60,687 bases of DNA, from NCBI RefSeq assembly GCF_013426975.1, contig NZ_JACCPY010000027.1, positions 1 through 60,687 on the forward strand. The letters are read 5' to 3'. This document shows positions 16,545 through 25,718 of the stretch, piece after piece. The notes below the pieces were generated by a model. That model ran no database searches, was not told the origin of the DNA, and saw nothing but the letters and a program-made list of their open reading frames with translations. Positions within the stretch are counted from its first letter, which is position 1. Each line of letters opens with the position of its first letter. The position numbers and the translations under genes are program-made. The stretch is from Sphaerotilus sulfidivorans (GTDB lineage: Bacteria > Pseudomonadota > Gammaproteobacteria > Burkholderiales > Burkholderiaceae_C).

Positions 16545-17324
16545 CTACTTGACCAGCCGGTTCAGCCGCTCGGCGTCGAACTGCTCGGTGCGGTGCGCCT
16601 CGTCGGGCACGCAGGGGTCGGCCGGCAGCTCACGGGCGCGCGCCGAGAGCTTCTCGATCGCCTGCCACAGCAGCGCGATCTGGTGCTCGTGGCTGGAGGC
16701 GTTGTCGATCAGGCCCTTCATCGCCTGCGCGACCGGATCCTCGCCCTGCGTCACGCCATAGGCGGAGAAGCCCATGCGCGCGGCCGCGGCCTCGCGCTGG
16801 GCATCCTGCTGCGCGGCGATGATGCGCGCCGGGTTGCCCACCGCGGTGGCGCCGTCCGGCACCGGCTTGGTCACCACCGCACCGGAGCCCACGCGGGCGC
16901 CGTCGCCCACCGTGAAGCCGCCGAGCACACAGGCATTGGCGCCGACGATCACGCCGCGGCCCAGCGTCGGGTGGCGCTTGGCGCCCTTGACCAGCGAGGT
17001 GCCGCCCAGCGTCACGCCCTGGTAGATGGTGCAGTCGTCGCCGACCTCGGCCATCTCGCCGATGACGATGCCCATGCCGTGGTCGATGAAGACGCGCCGG
17101 CCGAAGGTGGCGCCGGGGTGGATCTCGATGCCGGTCAGGAAGCGGCCCCAGTTCGACAGCCAGCGGCCCAGCCACTTGAAGTCGCGCACCCAGAACCAGT
17201 GCGCCAGACGCTGGATCCACAGCGCATGCAGGCCCGGATAACAGGTCAGCACCTCCAGGCGCGAGCGGGCGGCCGGATCGCGTTCGAGGATGCAGTCGAT
17301 GTCTTCTTTCAGGCGGCTGAACAT
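16545..17324 (-). CDS. cysE: Serine O-acetyltransferase CysE
   Basis: A 259-residue enzyme that acetylates L-serine with acetyl-CoA, the committed step of cysteine synthesis. The short N-terminal helical part ('MFSRLKEDIDCILERDPAA') is followed by a left-handed beta-helix with hexapeptide repeats ('IHPGATFGRRVFIDHGMGIVIG', 'DDCTIYQGVTLGGTSL'). The active-site His lies in 'IDHGMG', and 'KRHPTLG' follows. This is the short CysE type of many proteobacteria, without the large N-terminal SATase domain. The C-terminal about 90 residues are an extra helical tail. It lies 78 bases downstream of trmJ on the same strand. Confidence 0.94.
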   Translation of the reverse strand: MFSRLKEDIDCILERDPAARSRLEVLTCYPGLHALWIQRLAHWFWVRDFKWLGRWLSNWGRFLTGIEIHPGATFGRRVFIDHGMGIVIGEMAEVGDDCTIYQGVTLGGTSLVKGAKRHPTLGRGVIVGANACVLGGFTVGDGARVGSGAVVTKPVPDGATAVGNPARIIAAQQDAQREAAAARMGFSAYGVTQGEDPVAQAMKGLIDNASSHEHQIALLWQAIEKLSARARELPADPCVPDEAHRTEQFDAERLNRLVK

Positions 17325-17402
17325 GGCGGACTCGTGACGAGCTTCGGGAGGCGGCGCCGCAGCGTCGCCGACGAAAGCGAAGTGTAGGACGCGCGCCGAT
17401 TT

Positions 17403-18128
17403 TCAGCCGCGACGCAGGATCTCGCGGGCGATGCCGCGCAGGATGCTGATCTCCTCGAGCGTCGGCTCGGCGCGGTTGAGCAGCTGGTTCAGGCGCGGCA
17501 TCAGCTTGCGCGGCACCTTCGGATCGAGAAAGCCCAGATGCACCAGCGCCTGCTCCCAGTGGCCGAGCGCACCCTGCACCGCGTCGATGCCGGCGCAAGC
17601 GGCGTCGCGGGTGCGCGGCACCACCGGGAAACCGCCCAGCGCCTGACGCCACTCGTAGGCCAGCAGCTGCACCGCCTGCGCCAGGTTCAGCGAGCCGTAG
17701 TCGGGATTCGTCGGGATGGAGAGGCAGACATGGCAGCGGTAGACATCCTCGTTCGACAGCCCGAAGCGCTCGCTGCCGAACACGAAGGCGATCTTGTCGG
17801 GCCGCGCGGCCAGGCGCTCGAAGCAGGCGCGCGGCGCCTCCACCGGCGGGCCGAAGTCGCGCGGCGTCATCGCGGTGGCGCAGGCGATCTGCACGCCCTC
17901 GAGCGCCTCGTCCAGCGTCTCGACGATGCGCGCGCGCACCAGGATGTCGGCCGCGCCGCTGGCCATGGCCACCGTCTCCTCCTGGCTGAGCACGTCCCCG
18001 AAGCGCGGGGCCACCAGCACCAGCTCTGAAAATCCCATCACCTTCATCGCGCGGGCGGTGGAGCCGACATTGCCGGGGTGGCTGGTGCGGACCAGCACGA
18101 AACGGGTCGAGTCGGGGGCAGCAAGCAC
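17403..18128 (-). CDS. trmJ: tRNA (Cm32/Um32) methyltransferase TrmJ
   Basis: A 241-residue SPOUT (TrmH-like) methyltransferase. TrmJ methylates the 2'-OH of residue 32 in the tRNA anticodon loop using SAM. Landmarks are '[23 protein letters not shown]' (split), '[18 protein letters not shown]' in the trefoil-knot SAM pocket and '[22 protein letters not shown]'. The start is a GTG at 18128 with AAGG just upstream; no downstream Met fits. It is divergent from suhB across 175 bases, a conserved neighbourhood in betaproteobacteria. Confidence 0.93.
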   Translation of the reverse strand: MLAAPDSTRFVLVRTSHPGNVGSTARAMKVMGFSELVLVAPRFGDVLSQEETVAMASGAADILVRARIVETLDEALEGVQIACATAMTPRDFGPPVEAPRACFERLAARPDKIAFVFGSERFGLSNEDVYRCHVCLSIPTNPDYGSLNLAQAVQLLAYEWRQALGGFPVVPRTRDAACAGIDAVQGALGHWEQALVHLGFLDPKVPRKLMPRLNQLLNRAEPTLEEISILRGIAREILRRG

Positions 18129-18170
18129 GGGAGAAGACCTTTCAGGCGCCGTTTTCCGGCGCGGACATCG

Positions 18171-18176
18171 TAGAAT
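18171..18176 (+). promoter_or_regulatory. Candidate -10 element (TAGAAT) for suhB
   Basis: TAGAAT lies about 128 bases upstream of the suhB ATG, in the divergent trmJ-suhB gap. No good -35 is seen at 16-18 bases. The same TAGAAT/TATAAT word recurs upstream of panB, pyrG, the carbonic anhydrase gene and the porin gene. Confidence 0.35.
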
Positions 18177-18303
18177 GACCGGTTATCTTAGGCGTTGCAG
18201 GCCAGCGTGGCCGCGCAGAACCCGCGCCCCGCTCTTTCCTTCCGCCAGCCCCTCGCCCCTTTCATTCGCCACTCGTCGAACCGAGTTCCGGAGCCGCATT
18301 CCC

Positions 18304-19533
18304 ATGTCGCAAGCCTCTTTGCACCCCATGCTCAACATCGCCATCAAGGCCGCGCGCGCGGCCGGGGCGATCATCAACCGGGCCAGCCTCGACGTCGAGC
18401 GACTGACCGTGACCAGCAAGGGGCCCAACGACTTCGTCACCGAGGTCGACCAGGCGGCAGAGCAGGCGATCATCGACACCATTCGCCAGGCCTATCCGGG
18501 CCACGGCTTCCTGGCCGAGGAATCGGGCCGCTCGCAGGGCGCGCAGCACAGCGACTTCGTCTGGATCATCGATCCTCTGGACGGCACCACCAACTTCATC
18601 CACGGCTTCCCGCAGTACGCGGTCTCGATCGCGCTGGCCTTCAAGGGCAAGGTCGAGCAGGCGGTCGTCTACGACCCGAGCCGCAACGACCTGTTCTACG
18701 CCACCAAGGGCCGGGGCGCCTACCTCAACGACAAGCGCATTCGCGTCTCCAAGCGCATCCGCCTGGCCGACTCGCTGATCGGCACCGGATTTCCCTTCCG
18801 CAAGGGCGACAACTTCAAGCGCTACCTGAAGATCATGGAAGAGCTGATGCCCGCCTGCGCCGGCCTGCGCCGCCCGGGCGCGGCCGCACTCGACCTGTGC
18901 TATGTCGCGGCCGGCTGGTATGACGGCTTCTTCGAGACCGGCCTGAGCCCGTGGGACATCGCCGCCGGCTCGCTGATCGTCACCGAAGCGGGCGGCCTGA
19001 TCGGCAACTTCACCGGCGAGGCCGACTACCTCTACCAGCGCGAGGTGATCGCCGCCACGCCCAAGGTCTACGGCCAGCTGGTGCAGATCCTCACCCCCTT
19101 CACCCGCATCATCAAGGAAGACGAGCCGGAAGCGCCGGTGGTCGAGGCCGCGCCGAAGGCCCGCAAGCCGCGCGTCAAGAAGGCCGAGACCGAGGGCGCC
19201 GACAGCCTGTCCGCCACGCCGACCCGCACCGTGCGCAAGGCCGCCCCGACGCAGCCGGGCAAGCTGGTGCCGCTCGACGAATACCTGGCCGCCACCCAGC
19301 CCGAGCTGGAGGCCGAAGCGCCGAAGGCCGAGCTGCCGGTCGATGTGCCGCTGTCGCCGGCCGCCGCGCTGGCCGCCGCCTTCGAGCCGATGCCCGAGGA
19401 AGCCGCAGCGGCGCCGGTCGTGATCCGCAAGGCGCCGACCCGCATCCGCAAGGAAGACATGCCGCCGAAGGAAGAGGCGCCGGCGGAAGCCCCGCGCCGC
19501 GGCCGCCGCCGCGACGGCGACGCGCCGTTCTGA
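18304..19533 (+). CDS. suhB: Inositol monophosphatase-family protein SuhB with long C-terminal extension
   Basis: A 409-residue protein. Residues 1 to about 266 form a complete IMPase domain: 'LAEESG' with a metal-binding Glu, '[17 protein letters not shown]' with the DPxDGT metal site, and '[19 protein letters not shown]'. SuhB hydrolyses inositol phosphate and, in E. coli, joins NusA/B/E/G in rRNA transcription antitermination. Residues about 267-409 are an added Pro/Ala/Glu/Lys-rich, probably disordered tail. It has basic '[11 protein letters not shown]' and terminal '[12 protein letters not shown]' patches. E. coli SuhB is about 267 residues. The ATG at 18304 fits the family N-terminus. 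It is divergent from trmJ. Confidence 0.92.
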   Translation: MSQASLHPMLNIAIKAARAAGAIINRASLDVERLTVTSKGPNDFVTEVDQAAEQAIIDTIRQAYPGHGFLAEESGRSQGAQHSDFVWIIDPLDGTTNFIHGFPQYAVSIALAFKGKVEQAVVYDPSRNDLFYATKGRGAYLNDKRIRVSKRIRLADSLIGTGFPFRKGDNFKRYLKIMEELMPACAGLRRPGAAALDLCYVAAGWYDGFFETGLSPWDIAAGSLIVTEAGGLIGNFTGEADYLYQREVIAATPKVYGQLVQILTPFTRIIKEDEPEAPVVEAAPKARKPRVKKAETEGADSLSATPTRTVRKAAPTQPGKLVPLDEYLAATQPELEAEAPKAELPVDVPLSPAAALAAAFEPMPEEAAAAPVVIRKAPTRIRKEDMPPKEEAPAEAPRRGRRRDGDAPF

Positions 19534-19546
19534 GCCCCAGGCCGGG

Positions 19547-20779
19547 TCAGCCCGCGAAGACCCGGAAGCGGCCTGCGTCATGCGCGGCCGCATAGGCCGC
19601 CCAGTCCTGCTCGACCTGCAGCGCCATCGTCTCGGTGGTGTCGAGCATCGACGCGTGCCAGTCCTGGCGCTCGCCGAAGGCGATCAGCGCGTCCGTGGTC
19701 GCCGAGCCGCCCTGCCCGCCCGAGCGCAGCTGCGCCCAGGCCAGCAGCCGGCCCAGCGTCGCGGCGAAGTCGCGCAGCGCCTCGCCGGAGGTGGTGGCGC
19801 GGTCGAGCGAGACCCGGTCCTCGGTGGGCTGCAGCTCGCGCAGCACGCAGGGCATATCGCCCAGGCGCACCGCATGCAGCCAAGCCATCGGCACCGCCTG
19901 CAGCCGCTGCTGCAGCGTGACGATGCGGGTGGCCGCATCGGGCCAGGCCGGCTGCGTCACGCCATGCGCCGGCAGCAGCGCCTCCAGCGACGAGGGCACC
20001 GCCTGCTTCAGGTCCAGCAGACGCTGGCCGCTGTCGCCGCCCTCGCCCTGCACCAGCACCACCCAGCGCGCCAGCCCGAGCGAGCCGGTGCCGGCCACCC
20101 GACGCTCGACATCGAGCACCCGGAAGAAGTCAGGATCGGGCTGCGTCGCCGCGAAGTCGGCCATGAAGGCGCACACCTGCTGCTGCTCGGCCTCGGACGC
20201 CTTCAGCGCGCGCTTGCCGTCGACCTTCAGCCGGCGCGAGGCGCCGCGCCCGCTGCTGCGCTTGTCGAGAAACGCCTCGGCATCGCGGCGGCGCAGCTGG
20301 TCGAGCAGCTCGCGCACCACGCCATCGGCCACATCGCGCTCGATCCAGAAGGCCTTGCCGCGCCGCAGCGCCTGCACATAGGCCTGCAGCGTGGTGCGGC
20401 ACAGCGCCCGCGCGGCCTCGGCGTCGATCTCCAGCGTGTCGGCGCCCACCCGCAGGCTGGCGAGCAGCCGCAGCAGGTCCCAGCTCGCCGGTGCCAGCGC
20501 CGACTCGTCGAAGTCGTTGATGTCGAAGTAGGTCTGGAGGTTGTCGCCCTCGTAGCTGCCGACGTTCTCGAAATGCAGGTCACCGCAGCTCCAGACGGGC
20601 GGCGCGCCGTCCGGCCCCGCAGCGAACAGCGCCAGCCCGGCCGGCAGCCGCCGCCAGAACAGAGGGCAGGTGGCACGCAGGAAGACGAAGGCGCTCTCGC
20701 GCATGCGGTCGTACTTGCGCTGCAGGCGCTCGGGCTCGCGGCCGGCGTTGTGCGCGAGGATCTGGTGAATGATGTCCAT
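19547..20779 (-). CDS. DUF2252-family protein
   Basis: A 410-residue cytoplasmic protein of the DUF2252 family. Its kinase-like fold is suggested by 'WSCGDLHFENVGSYEG', 'YFDINDFDESALAPASWDLLRL' and 'RVAGTGSLGLARWVVLVQG'. The HGDLH-like motif and the DxND motif resemble aminoglycoside-phosphotransferase/atypical kinase catalytic elements, but the substrate is unknown. I chose the ATG at 20779 because the protein family begins at about 'MDIIHQILAHN'. It runs tail to tail with suhB (13-base gap). It is divergent from the winged-helix/nucleotidyltransferase pair. Confidence 0.8.
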   Translation of the reverse strand: MDIIHQILAHNAGREPERLQRKYDRMRESAFVFLRATCPLFWRRLPAGLALFAAGPDGAPPVWSCGDLHFENVGSYEGDNLQTYFDINDFDESALAPASWDLLRLLASLRVGADTLEIDAEAARALCRTTLQAYVQALRRGKAFWIERDVADGVVRELLDQLRRRDAEAFLDKRSSGRGASRRLKVDGKRALKASEAEQQQVCAFMADFAATQPDPDFFRVLDVERRVAGTGSLGLARWVVLVQGEGGDSGQRLLDLKQAVPSSLEALLPAHGVTQPAWPDAATRIVTLQQRLQAVPMAWLHAVRLGDMPCVLRELQPTEDRVSLDRATTSGEALRDFAATLGRLLAWAQLRSGGQGGSATTDALIAFGERQDWHASMLDTTETMALQVEQDWAAYAAAHDAGRFRVFAG

Positions 20780-20853
20780 GCAGCATCGTAAGCCGCCGCA
20801 TGCCCACCGCGCACTGCCGCTTGCCGACGGCACGGGCATCGGCGACATTTGCC

Positions 20854-20870
20854 ATTCGCGAATTGCGAAT
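20854..20870. promoter_or_regulatory. Operator-like inverted repeat before the winged-helix/nucleotidyltransferase pair
   Basis: ATTCGC and GCGAAT arms flank the 5-base centre GAATT. It lies 31 bases before the ATG at 20902, in an AT-richer patch. Outer CGGC/GCCG bases extend the symmetry. The position suits autoregulation by the winged-helix protein encoded next to it, but that is inference. Confidence 0.5.
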
Positions 20871-20901
20871 CGACAATTGCCGACATCCTTCTGCCCTGCC
20901 G

Positions 20902-21450
20902 ATGGACCTGAAACCCCAAGATCTCATGGTGCTGCTGAAAGTGGCGGCACACCCGTCTCGACACTGGACCTACGCCGCGCTGGGCGAAGCCCTGGGCATG
21001 AGCGCCTCGGAGACCCACGCCAGCGTGAAGCGGGCAGTCGCCTCCGGCCTGGCGGTCGCGCCGGCACGCGGCGAATGGACCCCGATCCGGCCGAACCTGC
21101 TGGAGTTCGTGCTGCACGGGGCGCGCTATGTCTGGCCCGCGACGATGGGACCGGTCAAGCGTGGCGTGCCCACATCGATCGGCATGGAGCCGCTGGCCAG
21201 CCAGATGCGGGTGGCACCGGGCGACGCACCGGTATGGGCTCACCCGACCGGCAGCGCCAAAGGGCCGACGCTCTCGCCGCTCTACCGGAGCGCCCCCCTG
21301 GCCGCCCTGACCGACCCAGCGCTGCATCGCCTGCTGGCGCTGCTGGACGCCTTGCGGACCGGACGGGCACGCGAGCGCACGCTGGCCGCCCAGCTGATGG
21401 AGGCCGAACTGACCCATCCCGTCCAGGAGCGTGCCGATGCGCGTCCATGA
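20902..21450 (+). CDS. Winged-helix protein paired with an AbiEii-like nucleotidyltransferase (putative antitoxin/regulator)
   Basis: A 182-residue protein whose N-terminal 55 residues read as a winged helix-turn-helix ('DLMVLLKVAAHPSRHWTYAALGEALGMSASETHASVKRAVASGL', in segments). The rest contains 'LLEFVLHGARYVWPA', 'KRGVPTSIGMEPL' and 'SPLYRSAPLAALTDPALHRLLALLDALRTGRAREREL'-like family motifs. I recall this group from loci where it precedes a nucleotidyltransferase. The ATG at 20902 fits the domain start, although no strong Shine-Dalgarno is seen. The end overlaps the next gene by 14 bases. It may be a DNA-binding antitoxin that autoregulates at the inverted repeat at 20854-20870. The TA role is inferred. 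Confidence 0.7.
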   Translation: MDLKPQDLMVLLKVAAHPSRHWTYAALGEALGMSASETHASVKRAVASGLAVAPARGEWTPIRPNLLEFVLHGARYVWPATMGPVKRGVPTSIGMEPLASQMRVAPGDAPVWAHPTGSAKGPTLSPLYRSAPLAALTDPALHRLLALLDALRTGRARERTLAAQLMEAELTHPVQERADARP

Positions 21451-22135
21451 CCCGAACCTGCCGGCCCTGCGCCAGGTCGCCGAGGCGCTGGGCGACCTGC
21501 GCGAGCAGGTGGTGTTCGTCGGTGGCGCAGTGGCCGGGCTGCTGGTGACCGACCCGCTGGCCGACAGCGTGCGCGCCACCCGGGACGTCGATGCGGTGGT
21601 GAATTCCAGCCGAGCCCTGTTCCACCGCATCGAGGCAGCCGTCGCCGAGCGCGGCTTCGCTCGGGACATCGGCAGCGACGTGATCTGCCGCTGGGTCCAC
21701 AAGGCGTCCGGGGTGCTCTTCGACCTGATGCCGGTGCAGCCGGACGTGCTGGGCTTCTCGAACCGCTGGTATGCCTACGCAGTGGAAAGCGCCCGACCGG
21801 CAGACCTGGGCTCAGGCATCACGATCCGGCTGGTCAGCGCCGTGGCCTTCATCGCGACCAAGCTCGAGGCCTTCTCGAGTCGCGGCGGCGGCGACTTCCT
21901 GACCAGCCACGACCTCGAGGATGTGCTGAACATCGTCGACGGGCGCGAAGAACTCCTTGTCGAGATGGCCGGCGCGCCCGCCGAACTGCAGCAAGCCGTG
22001 GCGATCGCGTTCGGCACGCTGCTGCAGGACGGCGACTTCGCGAACGTGCTGCCCGGCCTGCTGGCCGAGCCGGAGCGAGCGGACCTCGTGATGGAGCGGC
22101 TGAAGGCCTTGGCCTCGCGCCGATGCGCCTTCTGA
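21437..22135 (+). CDS. Nucleotidyltransferase of the AbiEii/AbiGii-like toxin group
   Basis: A 232-residue protein of the DNA polymerase beta-like nucleotidyltransferase superfamily. The GG motif is 'VFVGGAVAGLL', and 'TRDVDAVV' gives the DxD metal ligands after the usual spacing. A third acidic position is 'GVLFDLMP'. The later 'VAFIATKLEAFSSRGGGDFLTSHDLEDVLNIVDGR' (in segments) is typical of AbiEii/MNT-like toxins. Such enzymes transfer nucleotides to tRNA or protein. The ATG at 21437 has AGGAG seven bases upstream. The 14-base overlap with the winged-helix gene suggests coupled translation of a toxin-antitoxin-like pair, located directly before mutS. Confidence 0.78.
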   Translation: MRVHDPNLPALRQVAEALGDLREQVVFVGGAVAGLLVTDPLADSVRATRDVDAVVNSSRALFHRIEAAVAERGFARDIGSDVICRWVHKASGVLFDLMPVQPDVLGFSNRWYAYAVESARPADLGSGITIRLVSAVAFIATKLEAFSSRGGGDFLTSHDLEDVLNIVDGREELLVEMAGAPAELQQAVAIAFGTLLQDGDFANVLPGLLAEPERADLVMERLKALASRRCAF

Positions 22136-22192
22136 AGCCCGCTCGCTAAGATGGCGGGTTTTCCCGCCCACGGCGCCGCGACGCCGACACCC

Positions 22193-24883
22193 ATGAGCAG
22201 AACCCCGACGACGCGCCCGGACACGGACGGCCTGGGCGGCCACACGCCGATGATGCAGCAGTACCTGCGCATCAAGGCCGATTTCCCCGACACGCTGGTG
22301 TTCTACCGCATGGGGGACTTCTACGAGCTGTTCTACGACGATGCGCGCCGCGCCAACCGGCTGCTGGACGTGACGCTGACCACCCGCGGCCAGAGCGCGG
22401 GCGAGCCGGTGGTGATGGCGGGCGTGCCGGTGCATGCGCTCGAGAACTATCTGGCCAAGCTGATCCGCCTGGGCGAGGCGGTGGCGATCGCCGAGCAGGT
22501 CGGCGAGGTGGGCGCGAGCAAGGGGCCGGTCGAGCGCAAGGTGGTGCGGGTGGTCACGCCGGGCACGGTGACCGACACCGAGCTGCTCGACGAGCGCCGC
22601 GACACCCGGCTGCTGGCGCTGGCAGTGCGCGGGCCGGCCGCGCAGCCGGTCTACGGCCTGGCCTGGCTGGCGCTGGCCAGCGGCCAGCTCGGCCTGACCG
22701 AATGCGGCGAGCGCGAGCTGGCGGCCTGGCTGTCGCGGCTGGCGCCGGCCGAGGTGCTGATCAGCGGCGAGCTGCACGAGGAGCGCCGGCCGCTGGCGCT
22801 GCGCCAGGCCGGCGTGCCGCTGACCTCGCGGCCGCACTGGCAGTTCGATCCGGCGCTGGGCGAGCGCAAGCTGCGCGAGCAGCTCAAGGTCGCGCATCTG
22901 GCCGGCTTCAACGCGCAGGACCTGCACGCCGCGCATGCCGCGGCCTCCGCGCTGCTGGGCTATGCCGAGCACACCCAGGGCCGGGCGCTGTCGCATGTCA
23001 GCACGCTGACGGTCGAGCGCGCCCACGCGCTGCTGGAGCTGCCGCCGGCGACGCTGCGCAACCTCGAGATCACCCAGACGCTCAAGGGCGAGACCGCGCC
23101 CACGCTGCTGAGCCTGCTCGACAGCTGCCGCACCGGCATGGGCAGCCGCATGCTGCGCCAGTGGCTGACCCACCCGCCGCGCGAGCGCGAGCCGGCGCGC
23201 CGGCGCCTCGAGGCGATCGAGGTGCTGCAGGCCGCGCACGCGGTCGAGCCGCTGCGCGACGCGCTGCGCCAGGTCAGCGACGTGCAGCGCACCAGCGCGC
23301 GCACCGCGCTGCGCCAGGTGCGCCCGCGCGAGCTGGCGGGCCTGCGCGAGACGCTGGCGGTGCTGCCCGAGCTGCGCCGCCAGGTGCCCGAGGACGGCGC
23401 GCTGCTGGCCGACCTTCACGCCGCGCTGACGCCGGACGCGGCCATCGCCGAGCTGCTGCACCGCGCCGTCGCGCCGGAGCCGGCGGTGCTGCTGCGTGAC
23501 GGCGGCGTCATCGCCACCGGCTTCGATCCGGACCTGGACGAGCTGCGCGCCATCTCGTCCAACTGCGACGCCTTCCTGCTGGAGATGGAGGCGCGCGAGC
23601 GGCTGCGCACCGGCATCCAGAACCTGCGGGTGCAGTACAACAAGGTGCACGGCTTCTACATCGAGGTCACCAACGGGGCCATCGACCGGGTGCCGCTGAA
23701 CTACCAGCGCCGCCAGACGCTGAAGAACGCCGAGCGCTTCATCACGCCGGAACTCAAGGCCTTCGAGGACAAGGCGCTCTCGGCGCAGGAGCGGGCGCTG
23801 GCGCGGGAGAAGTGGCTGTGGGAGCAGCTGCTCGACGCGCTGCAGCCGCACCTGGCGGCGCTGTCCGAGCTGGGCCGCGCGCTGGCCTCGCTGGACGTGC
23901 TCGCCGCACTGGCCGAGCGCGCACGCACGCTCGACTGGTGCCGGCCGGACTTCGTGCCGCAGCCCTGCATCGAGATCGAGCGCGGCCGCCATCCGGTGGT
24001 CGAGGCGCGGCTGGCCGAGTCGGGCGCCGGCAGCTTCATTCCCAACGACTGCCGGCTCGATGCCGCGCGGCGCCTGCTGGTCATCACCGGCCCGAACATG
24101 GGCGGCAAGAGCACCTTCATGCGCCAGGTGGCGCTGACGGTGCTGCTGGCGGCGATCGGCTCCTTCGTGCCGGCCTCGCGCTGTCGGCTGGGGCCGATCG
24201 ACGCGATCCACACCCGCATCGGCGCAGCCGACGACCTGGCCAACGCCCATTCCACCTTCATGATGGAGATGACCGAGGCCGCCGCCATCCTGCACGGCGC
24301 CACCGAGCACTCGCTGGTGCTGATGGACGAGATCGGCCGCGGCACCTCGACCTTCGACGGCCTGGCGCTGGCCGGCGCGATCGCCAGCCACCTGCACGAC
24401 CGCAACCGCGCCTTCGCGCTGTTCGCCACCCACTACTTCGAGCTGACCGAGTTCCCCGCGAAGCACCGCCACGCGCTGAACATGCATGTCTCGGCAGCCG
24501 AGTCCGGCGACGACATCGTCTTCCTGCACGCGATCGAGCCCGGGCCGGCCAGCCGCAGCTACGGCGTGCAGGTGGCGCGGCTGGCCGGCATGCCGGCGGC
24601 GGTGCTGCGCCAGGCGCGCCAGACGCTCGAGCAGCTCGAAGCGCAGAAAAGCGCCGGCACCCCGCAGATCGACCTGTTCGCCACGCCGCCGGAGCCGCAG
24701 CCCGAGTTGCAGCCCGAGCTGACACCGGAGCCGGTCGCAGCCGCCGCGGCCGCGGTGGCCGACCCGCACGCCGCAGCCGTGCTGGAAGCGGTGCGCGCGC
24801 TCGACCCTGATACCCTCACTCCCCGTTCCGCGCTCGACGCGCTCTATCAACTCCGGGCCCTGGCCGCCCGCACCCCGTCATGA
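22193..24883 (+). CDS. mutS: DNA mismatch repair protein MutS
   Basis: An 896-residue mismatch-recognition ATPase. The N-terminal domain has '[14 protein letters not shown]' with the mismatch-probing Phe-x-Glu. Connector, lever and clamp domains follow. The ATPase has Walker A '[14 protein letters not shown]', Walker B '[16 protein letters not shown]' and the 'ATHYFELT' His switch. The C-terminus carries a Pro/Glu/Gln linker and a terminal helix ('[17 protein letters not shown]') of the MutS tetramerisation type. I chose the ATG at 22193; the frame is open 14 codons further. The stop overlaps the next gene's ATG (ATGA). mutL starts at 59594 in the same window. Confidence 0.97.
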   Translation: MSRTPTTRPDTDGLGGHTPMMQQYLRIKADFPDTLVFYRMGDFYELFYDDARRANRLLDVTLTTRGQSAGEPVVMAGVPVHALENYLAKLIRLGEAVAIAEQVGEVGASKGPVERKVVRVVTPGTVTDTELLDERRDTRLLALAVRGPAAQPVYGLAWLALASGQLGLTECGERELAAWLSRLAPAEVLISGELHEERRPLALRQAGVPLTSRPHWQFDPALGERKLREQLKVAHLAGFNAQDLHAAHAAASALLGYAEHTQGRALSHVSTLTVERAHALLELPPATLRNLEITQTLKGETAPTLLSLLDSCRTGMGSRMLRQWLTHPPREREPARRRLEAIEVLQAAHAVEPLRDALRQVSDVQRTSARTALRQVRPRELAGLRETLAVLPELRRQVPEDGALLADLHAALTPDAAIAELLHRAVAPEPAVLLRDGGVIATGFDPDLDELRAISSNCDAFLLEMEARERLRTGIQNLRVQYNKVHGFYIEVTNGAIDRVPLNYQRRQTLKNAERFITPELKAFEDKALSAQERALAREKWLWEQLLDALQPHLAALSELGRALASLDVLAALAERARTLDWCRPDFVPQPCIEIERGRHPVVEARLAESGAGSFIPNDCRLDAARRLLVITGPNMGGKSTFMRQVALTVLLAAIGSFVPASRCRLGPIDAIHTRIGAADDLANAHSTFMMEMTEAAAILHGATEHSLVLMDEIGRGTSTFDGLALAGAIASHLHDRNRAFALFATHYFELTEFPAKHRHALNMHVSAAESGDDIVFLHAIEPGPASRSYGVQVARLAGMPAAVLRQARQTLEQLEAQKSAGTPQIDLFATPPEPQPELQPELTPEPVAAAAAAVADPHAAAVLEAVRALDPDTLTPRSALDALYQLRALAARTPS

Positions 24884-25713
24884 CCTACTGTGTCGGCATC
24901 CGGCTCAACGCCGGCCTCGTCTTCCTCTCTGACTCGCGCACCAACGCCGGTCTCGACGCGATCAGCACCTTCCGCAAGATGATGGTCTACGAGAAGGCCG
25001 GCGACCGCTGCATGGTGCTGCTGTCGGCAGGCAACCTGTCGATCTCGCAGTCGGTGCGCGAGATCCTGCAGGTCGAGAAGATCCCGGCGCCGGACGGCGG
25101 CGAGCCGATCACGATCTGGAACGCCAGGAGCATGTTCGACGCCACCCGCGTGCTGGGCGCGGCGGTGCGCCGGGTCTACGAGACCGACGGCCCGGCGCTG
25201 CGCGCGGCCGGCATCGACTTCAACTGCTCGATGATCTTCGGCGGCCAGATCGGCGACGAGGGCATGCGACTGTTCCTGGTCTACTCGGCCGGCAACTTCA
25301 TCGAGGCCACCCGCGAGACCTGCTTCTTCCAGGTCGGCGAGTCGAAGTACGGCAAGCCGATCCTCGACCGGGTGCTCACGCCCAGCACGCCGCTGGACGA
25401 GGCGGCCAAGTGCGCGCTGGTGTCGATGGACTCGACGCTGAAGTCCAACCTGTCGGTCGGCCTGCCGCTGGACCTGCTGGTCTACCGCAACGGCGACCTG
25501 AAGGCCGAGCGCATCGTGTGCATCGACGAGAAGAATCCGTACTTCAAGATGATCCACGACACCTGGGGCCAGCGTCTGCGCGAGGTGTTCGAGGGCATCG
25601 AGCACCCGGAATGGAGCGGCGACGGCGCCACGGCCGAGTTCCCGCTGATGGTCGAGTCCGAGCGCTACGAGACGATGCGCAAGATCACCCACCCGGGCGA
25701 GAAGATCGTCTGA
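24880..25713 (+). CDS. Anbu-type (bacterial proteasome homologue) Ntn hydrolase
   Basis: A 277-residue proteasome-beta/HslV-like protein. The Thr right after the start Met ('MTYCVGIRL') is the expected N-terminal nucleophile. Counting from it, Asp17 in 'LSDSRTNAG' and Lys32 in 'FRKMM' match the catalytic Asp/Lys of HslV. '[13 protein letters not shown]' and '[13 protein letters not shown]' are typical of Anbu (ancestral beta subunit). Anbu usually sits with transglutaminase-like, alpha-E and ATP-grasp genes; none of these is here. The ATG overlaps the mutS stop. Anbu assembles as open helical rings, and its physiological substrate is unsettled. Confidence 0.88.
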   Translation: MTYCVGIRLNAGLVFLSDSRTNAGLDAISTFRKMMVYEKAGDRCMVLLSAGNLSISQSVREILQVEKIPAPDGGEPITIWNARSMFDATRVLGAAVRRVYETDGPALRAAGIDFNCSMIFGGQIGDEGMRLFLVYSAGNFIEATRETCFFQVGESKYGKPILDRVLTPSTPLDEAAKCALVSMDSTLKSNLSVGLPLDLLVYRNGDLKAERIVCIDEKNPYFKMIHDTWGQRLREVFEGIEHPEWSGDGATAEFPLMVESERYETMRKITHPGEKIV

Positions 25714-25718
25714 TCGCG

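Noticed and set aside
21812-24850. A 1012-codon open frame on the minus strand opposite mutS
   Set aside because: Low-complexity Arg/Gln/Leu/His sequence caused by the codon bias of mutS. The plus strand has full MutS motifs.
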